Below are positions 32,050 through 43,193 of a DNA stretch of 64,000 nt, in pieces (position 1 is the first letter of the stretch; each line of letters begins with the position of its first letter). The translations under genes were made by a program, and so were the position numbers. The notes below the pieces were generated by a model. The model searched no databases. It worked only from the letters and a program-made list of their open reading frames with translations, and was not told the DNA's origin. Source of the DNA: Panulirus ornatus (Eukaryota; Arthropoda; Malacostraca; Decapoda; Palinuridae); contig NC_092226.1 in NCBI RefSeq assembly GCF_036320965.1, forward strand, positions 24,304,502 to 24,368,501. Direction: 5' to 3'.

Positions 32050-34310
32050 AACGGTGACAGACCACTGGGTCCTAAAGAGGTTGTTTGTGATAATGTAAAA
32101 AGATCAGAAAGCCATCGATTAAAGAGGGAGAAGTAGATAGACTAACAGATTTTTCAAAGAGGAAGACCTGTAAAGTTATCGCATAGCTGAAAGAAGTGCA
32201 AATATGTTAGTCGTGGATTTGAAGCAAAATGATTATCAAACTTTTGTATAAACGTACTTGTAGTGTCTCTTTCAACCACTCTGATTGGTATATCTTACCA
32301 TATGTTAACAATTGTCGAAGAAAAAGTGCTTCGCCTCAACTGAAGGGAAACGTTTGCCCACGAGTTTATATCCATTACTACTAGTTATATCAGACGAATC
32401 TATCCTTAAGTAGCTTGTGAGATCAAGATTATCGAACAAGAACCTTTACTGATTTTGAGTACTTGTATTAGATCAACTCTTGACCTTCTCTTTTCTAAGT
32501 TAAATTCATTCTTTTATTCGACTCTCGTAGTATTTGTTTCCCAGTCCGGGATCATCCTGGTAGCTCACTTCTGTACTTCATTGTCTGTCTGTCTTCAATT
32601 AGGTGGACCAATACTGGACACGGTATTCCACATAGGGGCGCTCCACTAAGTAGTAAGAGAGAATAATTTTTTGAGCCTTAGATTTGAAAATTCTACCGAT
32701 GAGTCCAAGAATTTTCCTCATGTACCTTTCGTGGCTCAACAGAATTCACATTATATCTTGCCTTTTCATTTTGACATGTGATATTAAAACTGCACTTACC
32801 ATTGTTATAATTCTGTTACCACCTATTACTCCAGTCCATCACTTTGAAGCTGCAAGAGTTCGGTTTCTGTTGTTGACTTCATTCCCAACTTGGTATCATT
32901 CTCGAGTATAGATATCTTACAGCGAAGCCCATAATCAGTGTCGCAAAATATGTGACAAAGGGAACTGGTCCCAAGACTGATCCCTGCGGTACACCGCTTG
33001 TTAGGTCTAATCATTCAAAGGCTTGACCACTACTCAACGCCTCTGTTTACGGTCAGTCGGTCAATTTCCTAGCTATCAGAGTACCACGCCATGTCTACCA
33101 TGTGACGTAACTTTTGTTTTTCTTTGATGTAAAACTCTATTTAATGATTTTTGGAAATTTGAATAGATGAAATCATCTGCTTTCATTTTATCACACATGT
33201 TTGTTGTTTCATAAAAGGAATCGAACACGTTTGTCAAACGTGAGCGATTCTGTCAAAATTCATGCTGAGAATCATTCATTAAGAGTTGATCTTCTCAGTA
33301 GTTTGCAATCTTCTTCCGAAAGATGGTTTTCATTAGTTTACCAAATACAGACTTTAAGCTGATTGGACGATAGTTCTCGGGCAGTTACTTGCTACCGTTT
33401 TTGAATATTGGTATTGCATTATTTACTCTTATCCCATTCAGCGCTGATAGTATATCTTTATCTTTTAGGTCAGTGTTGCAAAACGCTTTCTGCTCTTAGT
33501 AATGGAGCCAGATTTGGATATAAAATCGGTAAAAATGCAAAAATGAAAAAATAATGCCATCTTTGCCATGGCTCGTTGTTTTGAATCGAGTCACATTTTT
33601 CCGTAATTAATGGCCCAGTTGATTGGGTTAGGACTCGCTTGCTTTTCAAACATAACTATGAAATCCTTTGGGGTTTCTTTTGGTATTTTCAGCAATATTC
33701 GCTTCATACTGACTTTAGCTTGGACGTATAAGTCTCATAGTTTCCGTACGCAAAGTCATGTCATTTACTCAGTCTCGTTTGTTATTTGTCTCCGATTTTT
33801 TCAGGTGCTTCTTTTTTTGACAGCATGCACTTCCTTGTTTCGTTGCTCCACCACTTCGGCTTTGTTTTGAAACAAGACCGTCTTTCACGCATTAGCACAT
33901 ATGTTCCCTCCACTACTTTGAAAGTATTACTGAATCTTTTCCAATTTACAACTATATCGTTTTCATATCATCCCAGATTTGCCTCTCAAAAGCAGTGCAA
34001 AGACCAATGAAATTTGTGTGCCTAGAATTTTTGGCGACTTTATGCTGACCACCATTAAGGCTATGTTGAAATGCACATAAGAATATTTCGTCAGTGATCG
34101 CTTGTCAAATGTGTCTCCAACTTTAATATGATCGAGATCCTCATTTGTAGTTGGACTGAATCTACTACATTCTCGTCGCGAGTAAGTTTGTCACCTAATT
34201 GTTCGTAGAGCTCAAACCCCATGTAACTGGTAAGGAATTTTCCCCACTTGGATATCGGTATGTTATCATCTCCCATTATGATCGAATCTTGTTCATTACG
34301 GATTTCTCCC
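32050..34310 (-). mobile_element. CR1-like LINE nested inside RTE-like copy D/E
   Basis: Minus-strand frames give in order: endonuclease GFELYEQLGDKLTRDENVVD (about 34150-34230, matching a D-x-PTR-x-x-N-x-LD segment), RT LPENYRPISLKSVFGKL (about 33320-33390), the linker RSRLTNVFDSFYET (about 33210-33260), DQFPLSHI (about 32950), RIFKSKAQKIILSYYLVERPYVEYRVQYW (about 32590-32700, split over frames), and a C-terminal end with FF..VVNIWN-like remnants near 32300. This is the order of a CR1-like EN-RT polyprotein. Both borders coincide with the gap in the plus-strand RTE-like element, which proves insertion after that element. Inactive. Confidence 0.78.
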
Positions 34311-34312
34311 AA

Positions 34313-35172
34313 TTAATTGATTTGTATGCGACATTTATGGATCTGGAGAAGGGATATAATACGCTTGATAGGGATGCGTTTGTGGAGGGTTTGAAGAATA
34401 TTTAGTGTGGGAGGAAAGCTACTAGAAACAATGAGAACTACTTATTAGGGTTCTAAGACATGTGTACAAGTAGGAAGAGAAGAGAGCAAGTGGTTCCAAG
34501 TGAAGGTTGACGTGCGGCAGAATTATGTAATGTTACCAGGGTGAGGGAGGTAAATGTAAAAGTCTTGTTGAGAAGGGGGAGTATTGAGTCTGTCAGGGAT
34601 GGGGCGAGTGGGGATGAAGTGAGACGGTTGTTGTTTGCTGATGTCACAGGACTGGTGACAGATTCGGGTAAAAAACTAGAGAAGTCATTGACTGAGTTTT
34701 GGAGATGTATCAAAGGAGGGAGTTAACAGTAGAGGGACAAGTTAATTGAAGTGAGTTTCATTGGAGATAATTTGGAAGGGCTGAATTGTTTTGAATACCT
34801 GGGAATGAGTGTGGCAGCAGTTGGAATTTTTGAGGTGGAAATGAATCATAGGTTGGGTGAGAGGGGGGGACGTTCTGGGAGCACTGAAAAATGTGGAAAG
34901 GGAGGTCGTTATCTGGGAGGGCGAAAATGGGTATGTTTGAAGGTTTAGTAGTCCCAACAATGTTATATAAATGCGGGGCATTGTCTGTAGATGAGGATGT
35001 GCAGAGTAAGATGGATGTGTTGGTAATGAAATGTTTGAGGTCAATATGTGGTGTGATGTTTGATCGATTAAGTAATATAAGGGTATGGTAATATAGTCTG
35101 GCTCAGGCAGCTGATATGTACTGAAATAGTTTGGACCTAAGGAGAAAATGAGTGAGGAGGGTTTAACATGGA

Positions 35173-35173
<1 letters not shown>
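34313..35173 (+). mobile_element. RTE-like LINE copy D/E, right part
   Basis: Continues the split copy: DLYATFMDLEKGYNTLDRDAF (RT motif A, 34316 onward), LLFADVTGLVTDSGKKLE (about 34628, where the catalytic FADD reads FADV), FEYLGMSVAA, KMGMFEGLVVPTMLYKCGA (about 34927-34980) and MDVLVMKCLRSICGVMFDR. A deletion follows at about 35095-35135; the copy runs out at GTGAGGAGGG and abuts a (TA)n array before its C-terminus and 3' UTR. Dead copy. Confidence 0.82.

Positions 35174-35232
<59 letters not shown>
35174..35232. repeat. (TA)n microsatellite at the broken 3' side of LINE copy D/E
   Basis: Pure TA array. The LINE stops in its coding region at this border, so the array marks a break rather than the element's natural tail. 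Confidence 0.95.
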
Positions 35233-35235
<3 letters not shown>

Positions 35236-35362
35236 AAAAGTGAATGGAGGAAGTAGAAGGGGTAGAACAAAAACACTCTGGTTCTGTCTGTATTCGATCC
35301 AGGCGATTTGATTATACGAAAGTTTTTGACAGTTCGTATTTTCCATTTCCTTGTGTTTTTAC

Positions 35363-35365
<3 letters not shown>

Positions 35366-35430
<65 letters not shown>
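35366..35430. repeat. (TA)n microsatellite at the 5' edge of LINE copy F
   Basis: Pure TA array running directly into LINE coding sequence (GAGGAAGTGAAGTG). Confidence 0.96.
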
Positions 35431-35433
<3 letters not shown>

Positions 35434-36259
35434 GAAGTGAAGTGTTTTAGAGATCAGGGAGTAGAGTTATCAGCGGATGGAACCATGGAAGCGGAAGTGA
35501 GTCACAGGGTGAGGGAGGGAGCGAGCGAAGGTTCTAGGAGCGTTAAAGAATGTGTGGAAGGCGATAATGTTATCTCGGAGAGCAAAAATGGGTATGTTTG
35601 AAGGAATAGTGGTTCCAACAATGTTATATCGGTGCGAGGCGTGGGCTATAGATAAGGTTGTGCTGAGGAGGGTGTGCGGAAATGAGAAGTTTGAGGACAA
35701 TGTGGTGTGAGGTGGTTTGATCCAATAAGTAATGAAAGGGTAAGAGAGATGTGTGGTAATAAAAAGAGTATGGTTGAGAGAGCAGAAGAGGGTGTATTGA
35801 AATGGTTTGGTCACATGGAGAGAATGAGTGAGGAAGGATTGACAAAGAGGATATATGTGTCAGCGGTGGAGGGAACGAAGAGAAATGGGAGACCAAATTG
35901 GAGGTGGAAGGATGGTGTGAAAAAGATTGAGCAATTAGGGCCTGAATATGCAAGAGGGTGAAAGGCGTGCAAGGAATAGTGAATTGGAACGACGTGGTAT
36001 ACCGGGGTCGATGTGCTGTCAATGGATTGAACCAGGGCATGTGAAGCGTCTGGGGTAAACCATGGAAAGTTTTTTTGGGCCTATATGTGGAAAGGGAGCT
36101 GTGGTTTCGGTGCATTACACATGGCAGCTAGAGACTGAGTGTGAACGAATGTGGCCTTTGTTGTCTTTTCTTAGCTCTCCCTCGCGCTCGCGCGGGGGGA
36201 GTGGGGTGCCATTTCATGTGTAGCGGGGTGGAGACGGGGATGGATGAAGGCAGCAAGTA

Positions 36260-36332
<73 letters not shown>

Positions 36333-36470
36333 ACGGTGAAAGGTATAGGTATGTATATGATGCGTATGTGGGCGTGTATGTATATACATGTGTATGTGGG
36401 TGGGTTGGGCCATTCTTTCGTCTGTTTCCTTGCGCTACCTCGCTAACACGGGATACAGCGACAAAGTATA
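35431..36470 (+). mobile_element. RTE-like LINE, 5'-truncated copy with long 3' UTR (copy F)
   Basis: Starts mid-polyprotein at EEVKCFRDQGVELSADGTMEAEV and carries the C-terminal region (GNKKSMVERAEEGVLKWFGH, NGRPNWRWKDGVKK) with frameshifts. The long 3' UTR is interrupted by a (TA)n array at 36263-36324 and ends at the terminal hairpin (CGCTAACACGGG here) and CGACAAAGTATA near 36470. 5' truncation falls exactly at a (TA)n array. Confidence 0.86.
36263..36324. repeat. (TA)n expansion inside the 3' UTR of copy F
   Basis: A TA array sits where other copies have an impure TATGTATATG tract, so the microsatellite probably grew from the element's own UTR. Confidence 0.9.
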
Positions 36471-36504
36471 ATATAGATAATTGAATATATATATGTATAT
36501 ATAT

Positions 36505-37700
36505 GTGCAGTGAAAAGTTTTTATCGAGGATGTAAGGCATGTGTACGTGTAGGAAGAGAGGAAAGTGATTGGTTCTCAGTGAATGTAGGTTTGCGGCAGG
36601 GGTGTGTGATGTCTCCATGGTTGTTTAATTTGTTTATGGATGGGGTTGTAAGGGAGGTAAATGCAAGAGTCCTGGAAAGAGGGGCAAGTATGAAGTCTGT
36701 TGGGGATGAGAGAGCTTGGGAAGTGAGTCAGTTGTTGTTCGCTGATGATACAGCGCTGGTGGCTGATTCATGTGAGAAACTGCAGAAGCTGGTGACTGAG
36801 TTTGGTAAAGTGTGTGGAAGAAGAAAGTTGAGAGTAAATGTGAATAAGAGCAAGGTTATTAGGTACAGTAGGGGTGAGGGTCAAGTCAATTGGGAGGTGA
36901 GTTTGAATGGAGAAAAACTGGAGGAAGTGAAGTGTTTTAGATATCTGGGAGTGGATCTGTCAGCGGATGGAACCATGGAAGCGGAAGTGGATCATAGGGT
37001 GGGGGAGGGGGCGAAAATTTTGGGAGCCTTGAAAAATGTGTGGAAGTCGAGAACATTATCTCGGAAAGCAAAAATGGGTATGTTTGAGGGAATAGTGGTT
37101 CCAACAATGTTGTATGGTTGCGAGGCGTGGGCTATGGATAGAGATGTGCGCAGGAGGATGGATGTGCTGGAAATGAGATGTTTGAGGACAATGTGTGGTG
37201 TGAGGTGGTTTGATCGAGTAAGTAACGTAAGGGTAAGAGAGATGTGTGGAAATAAAAAGAGCGTGGTTGAGAGAGCAGAAGAGGGTGTTTTGAAATGGTT
37301 TGGGCATATGGAGAGAATGAGTGAGGAGAGATTGACCAAGAGGATATATGTGTCGGAGGTGGAGGGAACGAGGAGAAGAGGGAGACCAAATTGGAGGTGG
37401 AAAGATGGAGTGAAAAAGATTTTGTGTGATCGGGGCCTGAACATGCAGGAGGGTGAAAGGAGGGCAAGAAATAGAGTGAATTGGAGTCATGTGGTATACA
37501 GGGGTTGATGTGCTGTCAGTGGATTGAAGCAAGGCATGTGAAGCGTCTGGGGTAAACCATGGAAAGCTGTGTAGGTATGTATATTTGCGTGTGTGGACGT
37601 GTGTATGTACATGTGTGTGGGGGGGGGGGGGTTGGGCCATTTCTTTCGTCTGTTTCCTTGCGCTACCTCGCAAACGCGGGAGACAGCGACAAAGTATAAA
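36505..37700 (+). mobile_element. RTE-like LINE, young 5'-truncated copy with short 3' UTR (copy G)
   Basis: Begins at GCAGTGAAAAGTTTTTATCG in the RT gene just after a TATATG-rich run, keeps an uninterrupted frame to the stop at 37508, and has a 3' UTR of about 190 bp. Compared with the long-UTR copies, the block between CATGGAAAG and AGGTATGTATATTTGCG is missing. The end is the terminal hairpin (CTCGC-AAAC-GCGGG) and GACAAAGTAT, followed by an A-run and TA/GT. Intact coding and near identity to the fragment at 51996 suggest recent activity of this subfamily. Confidence 0.88.
36510..37508 (+). CDS. Reverse transcriptase C-terminal two-thirds of LINE copy G (truncated)
   Basis: 332 codons from a fortuitous internal ATG. 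Residues 27-42 carry the RT motif B region (GLRQGC.MSPWLFN), residues 77-80 the catalytic FADD (motif C), followed by the thumb (KCFRYLGVDLSADGT), a conserved MLYGCEAW and EMRCLRTMCGVRWFDRV region, and the C-terminal WFGHMERM and GRPNWRWKDG segments. It lacks the endonuclease and the motif A aspartate because of 5' truncation, so it cannot be a functional enzyme, although no stop or frameshift has accumulated. The antisense frame of 205 codons over the same region is a shadow. Confidence 0.75.
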   Translation: MKSFYRGCKACVRVGREESDWFSVNVGLRQGCVMSPWLFNLFMDGVVREVNARVLERGASMKSVGDERAWEVSQLLFADDTALVADSCEKLQKLVTEFGKVCGRRKLRVNVNKSKVIRYSRGEGQVNWEVSLNGEKLEEVKCFRYLGVDLSADGTMEAEVDHRVGEGAKILGALKNVWKSRTLSRKAKMGMFEGIVVPTMLYGCEAWAMDRDVRRRMDVLEMRCLRTMCGVRWFDRVSNVRVREMCGNKKSVVERAEEGVLKWFGHMERMSEERLTKRIYVSEVEGTRRRGRPNWRWKDGVKKILCDRGLNMQEGERRARNRVNWSHVVYRG

Positions 37701-37703
37701 AAA

Positions 37704-37756
<53 letters not shown>
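37699..37756. repeat. Poly(A), (TA)n, (GT)n tail of LINE copy G
   Basis: About 23 A, then a short TA array, then (GT)n. This is the junction of the LINE 3' terminus with its tail and target microsatellite. Confidence 0.9.
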
Positions 37757-38327
37757 CCTCGTGTATAGATTTAAGGCGAAATTTCCAAGATCTTCAGTCA
37801 TTCCCTTCTCATCTCACATTTGTCAATAGTCATAAGTTCATCGGGAGGAAGGAAATAATGATAAAAAAAAAAAAAAGAAATCCCATCTTCGACACTCGGC
37901 CTCAAGTGCTGTTAAGAGCTGGTGAATATTTGCAAGCAAATTACCGCAGCAACAGCTTGGAGAAGTGGACTCTGGCCGGCTTATCCCCTCACGCTGGTCG
38001 TATGATAGAAGGAGGATCCGCAATCGCTTGTCGCTCCAGCTTGTTTTATGAACGCGTCATCTCTGCGTGGGCGAGATGTGCGCCGTTAGCGTGCTGCAGA
38101 CGAGGCTGTAATGTGTTGAATGATGGGGCCAAAGCGGCAGTTGCTTGTGTTTGCTAAACGGATGAGATTGTCTCAAGACTGGAGAGAGAAACACTTGATG
38201 TAAATACGCTTGTCACGCAGTGGTATGTTGAGACGCAGGGAAAGAGGAAGGCTGGCTATTTTCATGTACGTTGTATATTTACTTGTTTTCTGTCATATTC
38301 TAACTCTACTTGCGCACTTTTTGCGTA

Positions 38328-38329
<2 letters not shown>
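37757..38329. other. Spacer, nothing recognised
   Basis: Unique-looking sequence of mixed composition. The plus frame that runs through it from the LINE tail (to 38157) is not supported by any recognisable motif. Confidence 0.35.

Positions 38330-38383
<54 letters not shown>
38330..38383. repeat. (TA)n microsatellite
   Basis: About 27 TA units. Confidence 0.95.
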
Positions 38384-38388
<5 letters not shown>

Positions 38389-38699
38389 GAGTGTGTGTAT
38401 GACTACGTCTTCAAGTGGGTACCCTACAAGTGAAATGTCATCTTCAGCAAGACTGTGCCATCGTTTTTGAATGAAGAGGAATATAGTCTCATCGAGGAAC
38501 GTTTCTCTCCAATGGAGATCCATCACTTCCCTGCTCTTGCTTCGGGTGCATCCTGAAAGTTGCAGGATGCCCTTAAGATGCGTGGGTCGTAGAATAGTAG
38601 TAATATCTGGCCAAGTACGTCCTATCCATAATATACATAGCATCATTGAGCTACCTTGATGTTTACATTGTTACCTGGATGTTTACTTGGTTCTTTTTG

Positions 38700-38852
38700 T
38701 GATTAAAGTCTTTTGAGAGTGTGGAAATCAACTGTCAGGTTCATTCAATTACAGACGTTCTCAACGATGAACCGTCAGGATTCTATGTACACCACGGGTC
38801 GGATTCGAACTCTGAAAGGGGCATCCGGCCACCTCGGCCACATCGAGGCTAA
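38700..38852 (-). mobile_element. tRNA-derived SINE-like head (Ser/Leu-tRNA type)
   Basis: On the minus strand an A-box-like GTGGCCGAGGTGGCCGG (38841-38825) is followed about 35 bp later by a B-box-like AGTTCGAATCCGACCC (38811-38796), the internal pol III promoter layout of tRNAs with GTGGCCGAG D-arms (Ser or Leu). No proper acceptor stem or anticodon arm is evident, so this is a SINE or tRNA pseudogene rather than a working tRNA. The far boundary is uncertain. Confidence 0.5.
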
Positions 38853-40994
38853 AAGATTGACACACTATTTTCCCAGCGATCTATAGACATACTTGCAACA
38901 CCATCGGAGCCGCGTTAGATGCAAGGCCATGTCACCCGCACTCGCCGAGTTGAGGTTGGGACACGAGGAAGACACTGAGGAACTTGTGCCTGTGTTTTTT
39001 GACTACCATGAGGCCGAGATGGCCACATGGAGTATATACATTTGTCCTTTCGTAACGAATGAATGATAGACAAAAAGCCTTTCGAAAAGGGGTAAAGGGA
39101 AGGAAAGAAGAGGATGAGTTGGTTATTTGGGAGGGAGTTGTAGAGAAATAGCTTTGGTAATACAGAGCTGGCATGACAGATAAAGGTGGCTCTGATTTAG
39201 GTTAATGGATTTTGGGTGGAAGGTATGTAGGGCATTTCTTTTTCGGGGGTTGGATGGGTGATTGGGGGATGGGTTGGGTTGGGGGGGGGGTGTTATTATT
39301 AGGTTCAGGATGGATGTACTTTTTTCGATAAACGAAATTTGGATGTTGTCGTTCGTTAAATGTGTCGCTATAACGATGTTCCTGGGAAGAATTCTTCATA
39401 CGCATGACTCGCGTCATCCATTAAGTTGACCCAGATGAGGTTGTTATGTCCTGACTACGTTTCGGCGTCAGGTAACATCATCTGTGACTCCTTTTGTATC
39501 GCCAGGCCACACACTCCTCAATTCTGCATCGAAGCTATTGGTCAGATCCTACCATGTCATGCTGTTTATTCCTTTATCGTGGGGTCAGTACCTCAAACGT
39601 AGTTGTGATGATATTGTCTTGATGTCATATAATACCGTGTCACTCTTTTGAAGGAAATTATTCCTTTCTTAGTCATCAAGACAACTTGTTTACACATATG
39701 CTCTGTGGCTTGGCATTCTGAGGTATTAGCTGGTTCACTTGAGGGCCTTTAGAATTATATGGATTTATCTTCTTAAGAAGTGGTTAAGCAATATCTATCC
39801 GAACTGTATCTATAGGCATTTGACCCATATAATTGAATTTTTAATGGCAAATCCTAGGAATTAAAGTTAACTGGGTTAGAGTACTTACCATTACTTTGAT
39901 ATATAAATTTTGAGAGATCAAGGATAATGGTGGCATTCTGAATAAAGAAAATAACCTCAGAATGCTGTCAGGTGTTGTAAGTTACGGTGTGTCTGAGCAT
40001 GGTTGCAGTGCGTTACACAGTGATACAAAATTGTGATCATTCTGTTTCGGTAGATGACGCATACAGTCTCACCGCGATATTTATAGCCAGGGATGTACCT
40101 GGTGTGTCTGACCTTTGTCGGGTAGAATGTTGAAGAGCAGGTCAGGAGGCGGACCTTGCGTGTGATGGGACTCTGACTGTAACGTGTTCGTGTTGGGTTA
40201 ACTCGGGGACGACCCAGCAGCTTCTCTACATAACTGTGATGTACTGTTTGCATGGCCAGGTTTAGGTAGTCTCCGCCAAATGGTTCTTTTCCTAAGGAAA
40301 AAGGTTTAATTTGATCTGAGTAGATTCCATAGTCAGTCACGTGAAGGTACGAGACAGTATACCACATATTTTGCTCCTAACATAAACTGGGAGGCTCAGA
40401 GAATGGGGCGTCCATCTATGACTCATCTGTGAATAACCAAAGAAACTGGCGTGAGTAACTCGATCTCATCGATGTCCATCTTAGATTTTCGTGTTGAGTA
40501 AATGATGAATCAGGCTTTGCGGGATATCACGGGCCAGGTCTCGGAAAATGAATCTAGGACTGCCAGTTTGCGATACATTAGGGATGGGATGTGTTCCTCT
40601 GTGCACTGACGTGAGTGATGGGGCGCTCACGTTAAGAAGCAGAATCTGAAAGTTGGGTCGTCAGCAACAAAGACACGGAGGATGGCTGATTTATCGGCAG
40701 GAGGTGACAGTTATTTGTGTAAAGGTCAGGCTATTTCAGACGTTGGTGTCTTAAGGTTTGATCACAGCAGAGTTTGAGTAGTGGGTTGCCTTTGCTTGAA
40801 GGAGAACACCCTTAAGTTCCGTCTTAACATGGAGTCGCGTAATTCACTTGTATGCCTTAGAACTGACGTCAGAACACTGTTTCTGCACCGATGCTAAAGT
40901 CCAACCTTTTCCGGTCGGGGACATAAAAAGCTTCTCTGATTTAGAAAAGTCCTCTTTTACGACCCACTATGTTGGTGGGGATGTATGTTCGTCA
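38853..40994. other. Spacer with one long unrecognised minus-strand frame
   Basis: About 2.1 kb without recognisable elements. A 136-codon minus-strand frame (39957-40367) has varied composition but no motif I recognise. The stretch around 39450-39480 (ACTACGTTTCGGCGTCAGG) could belong to an old retroelement; I cannot support a call. A run of G near 39280 is simple sequence. Confidence 0.3.
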
Positions 40995-41310
40995 GGAGCC
41001 ACGGTGGTGGTGGTGGAGGTTCCTTTTTTCCCCCCCACAACTCACTGTGGTGGGGGAATCCTGTTTCTGTCATCACCCACGGTGATGATGGGGGGTTCTG
41101 TGTCCGTTGTCACCCACGGTGGTGGAGGGGTCTTACTTCCGTCATGACCCACGGTGGTAGCGGGGTTCTGCCCCTGCCACGACCCACGGTGTTAGGGAGG
41201 TCCGCCTTCCATTAGGAACCGCTGTGGCGATGGTCTGGGTGTGTGTGTGGGTGTGTGTGTGAGGGGGGGGTTCTTACCTTCAGTCATAACCCACGATGGT
41301 GGTGGATGGT
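40995..41310. repeat. Minisatellite, 35-40 bp units with CCCACGGTGGTG core
   Basis: About seven degenerate units of the pattern CCACGGTGGTG, GGGGTTCTG and CCGTCATGA. Each unit holds a short palindrome (CCACNGTGG). Open frames through it are repeat artefacts. Confidence 0.8.
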
Positions 41311-42054
41311 TGGGATCATAACAGGCATCACCCTTACATCATTACCCTTTAAAGTCTCTTTTTTTTTTTCTATGAACCCATTCCTTCTGTCAAGTTACAT
41401 ATATACAAATATATTGTTATAGAACATCCCTCGTCTAACTACTTCATTCCTTCCTCATTCTCCTTCCTACCACCTCCTGCAATACCCTTGGGTGTCTTCC
41501 CTCAGCACACACCCTCCTCTGTGTTCCTCTCCAGTACGATCTTAACCAGGAATTAGTCTCGTATATATTGATATGGTCTGCGCCCGGAAACAGGAGCTTC
41601 GTAATGTAGATCTAGTTACCATCGTCACCTTATAATGTATGTGTGCAGTGGTGGATTGACTGCCATGCCTCCACACTAAGGAATCTCATCCGTTCGAGGA
41701 AAGAGTAGTTTTAGTCATGAAAGATCTCTATTGTCTAAATAGACGTAGAGAAAGCAGTGTATGACTGGTTTGTTAATGTACCTTCTGCTTACATCTTTTG
41801 TGAAGCATGAATGTCTACATATTCAGCCATAATTTTTAGTTATCTAAACAGTGATGGTCGTCCTCGAGGACTCGAACGTGAAAGAAAAACAAAGGAATAG
41901 GAAGCCAAAGAGAGAGAGCGAGAAAAAACCAATGATAATAAATGAAAAGGAAAAAAAGAACATTTATTATGTATGCCAGGAAAATAGTTAATTAATGTCC
42001 GTTGGTTCTGATGAGACAGGACATAAGGTCAACGACTCTGACACGGAGGCTGTG

Positions 42055-42225
42055 AGTGATTCTGGTCATCACTTCAGCACTCCTATGTCAGGAGGGTAGT
42101 ACTTCCCTGTGCGGCTGCTGTTAAACCTACTGACACGACACTAAGGGTATAAGATGGTTTCGGACATCACTTCAACACTCCTGAGTTATGAGGGAAACTC
42201 GTCTCTGGGTGGCTACTGTCCACAG
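42055..42225. repeat. Diverged tandem duplication of about 107 bp
   Basis: Two copies share CATCACTTCA(G/A)CACTCCT, then GAGGG, then TGG/GCGGCTGCTGT-like sequence, spaced about 107 bp apart with roughly 75% similarity by eye. Confidence 0.6.
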
Positions 42226-43174
42226 CTTCAAAGGGGCTTGGTGGTCTGGTGTTGTTTGCCTTCTTAGTATTACTGGGTTGTGATCGTACCAGGGGACATT
42301 GCAATCTACCCTTTCCATCTCTGTTACGACTGGTGGGATGTGCCGTGTGTGTGTGTGTGTAATTGAGACCCATAAGCGGAACGCCAGTCGATCAGGTATA
42401 GGCTAAGAGTTGCTTTAATGCCCCCCATTTATGCTCGGGGTTCTTCCTCACCCAGTTAGATGGTCTCTAAGTGGCGTACCTGTGGTAAACATGGTATATA
42501 TAACCTAAACATAAGCTTGGGATCATCATGTTTCGTTCAGGTACATCTCTGGTTAAGGCTGGTAGACTGTGTTGAATGTTGCTTCGGTTTGCGTACAGTT
42601 AACTTTGATCTCGAAGTGGTGAACAAAGGGGTCTAGATATGTGCCTTTATAGGTGCGTCTTGGTATGAAAGAGAATAGTCAGAATATGTATCATATAAAG
42701 TGAGGAGTATCATTAGAAAACGGAAACATTGAAATTAGACGTCAGCATATGAATTGCTGTTGCGATAAGCCCTCTCAAAGGGACTTAAACAGCTTGTCTT
42801 TTTATCGTACTGGTCAATAATTTTTGCTTTAGATTCTATTATTTCTACCATCACGCACCTGCTTTGCAGTAATAGCCGTCTAAGTATGAGAGATAACAGC
42901 CTTAGATCTCGTAAATCCATGTAAGAGTAGAAGAGTGTGTGTATGTTGGGAGGGAGGGTTGATAGGTAGGTAGGGTTGGTGTTGGGACTTGAATTGTCCG
43001 TGGCCACAGAGAGAATTACTTGCCGTGTGGAAGAGGCATGATAAGGTGGAGGCGTGATCACAAGGCGAGGCGCGATCCTTGCCTCAAATACCTTGTTCCC
43101 CCGTCGTAATTTCTGGGAATGAAAGTGTTTTTTATGAATAGATGGAGTAGACCCGATTATTCACATTTGTTTTC

Positions 43175-43193
43175 CTGGCAGAGGGCGCTGTGA
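43175..43193 (+). promoter_or_regulatory. Candidate CTCF-binding site
   Basis: CTGGCAGAGGGCGCTGTGA has the AGAGGGCGCTG core shared with the site at 7103. No other context is recognisable here, so it may be chance. Confidence 0.3.

Noticed and set aside
37056..37673. 205-codon and similar minus-strand frames opposite LINE copies
   Set aside because: They are shadows of the LINE RT gene. The plus-strand frame carries the RT motifs and the same shadow recurs at every copy.
38785..38852. Functional tRNA gene
   Set aside because: A and B boxes are visible but there is no acceptor stem or complete cloverleaf.
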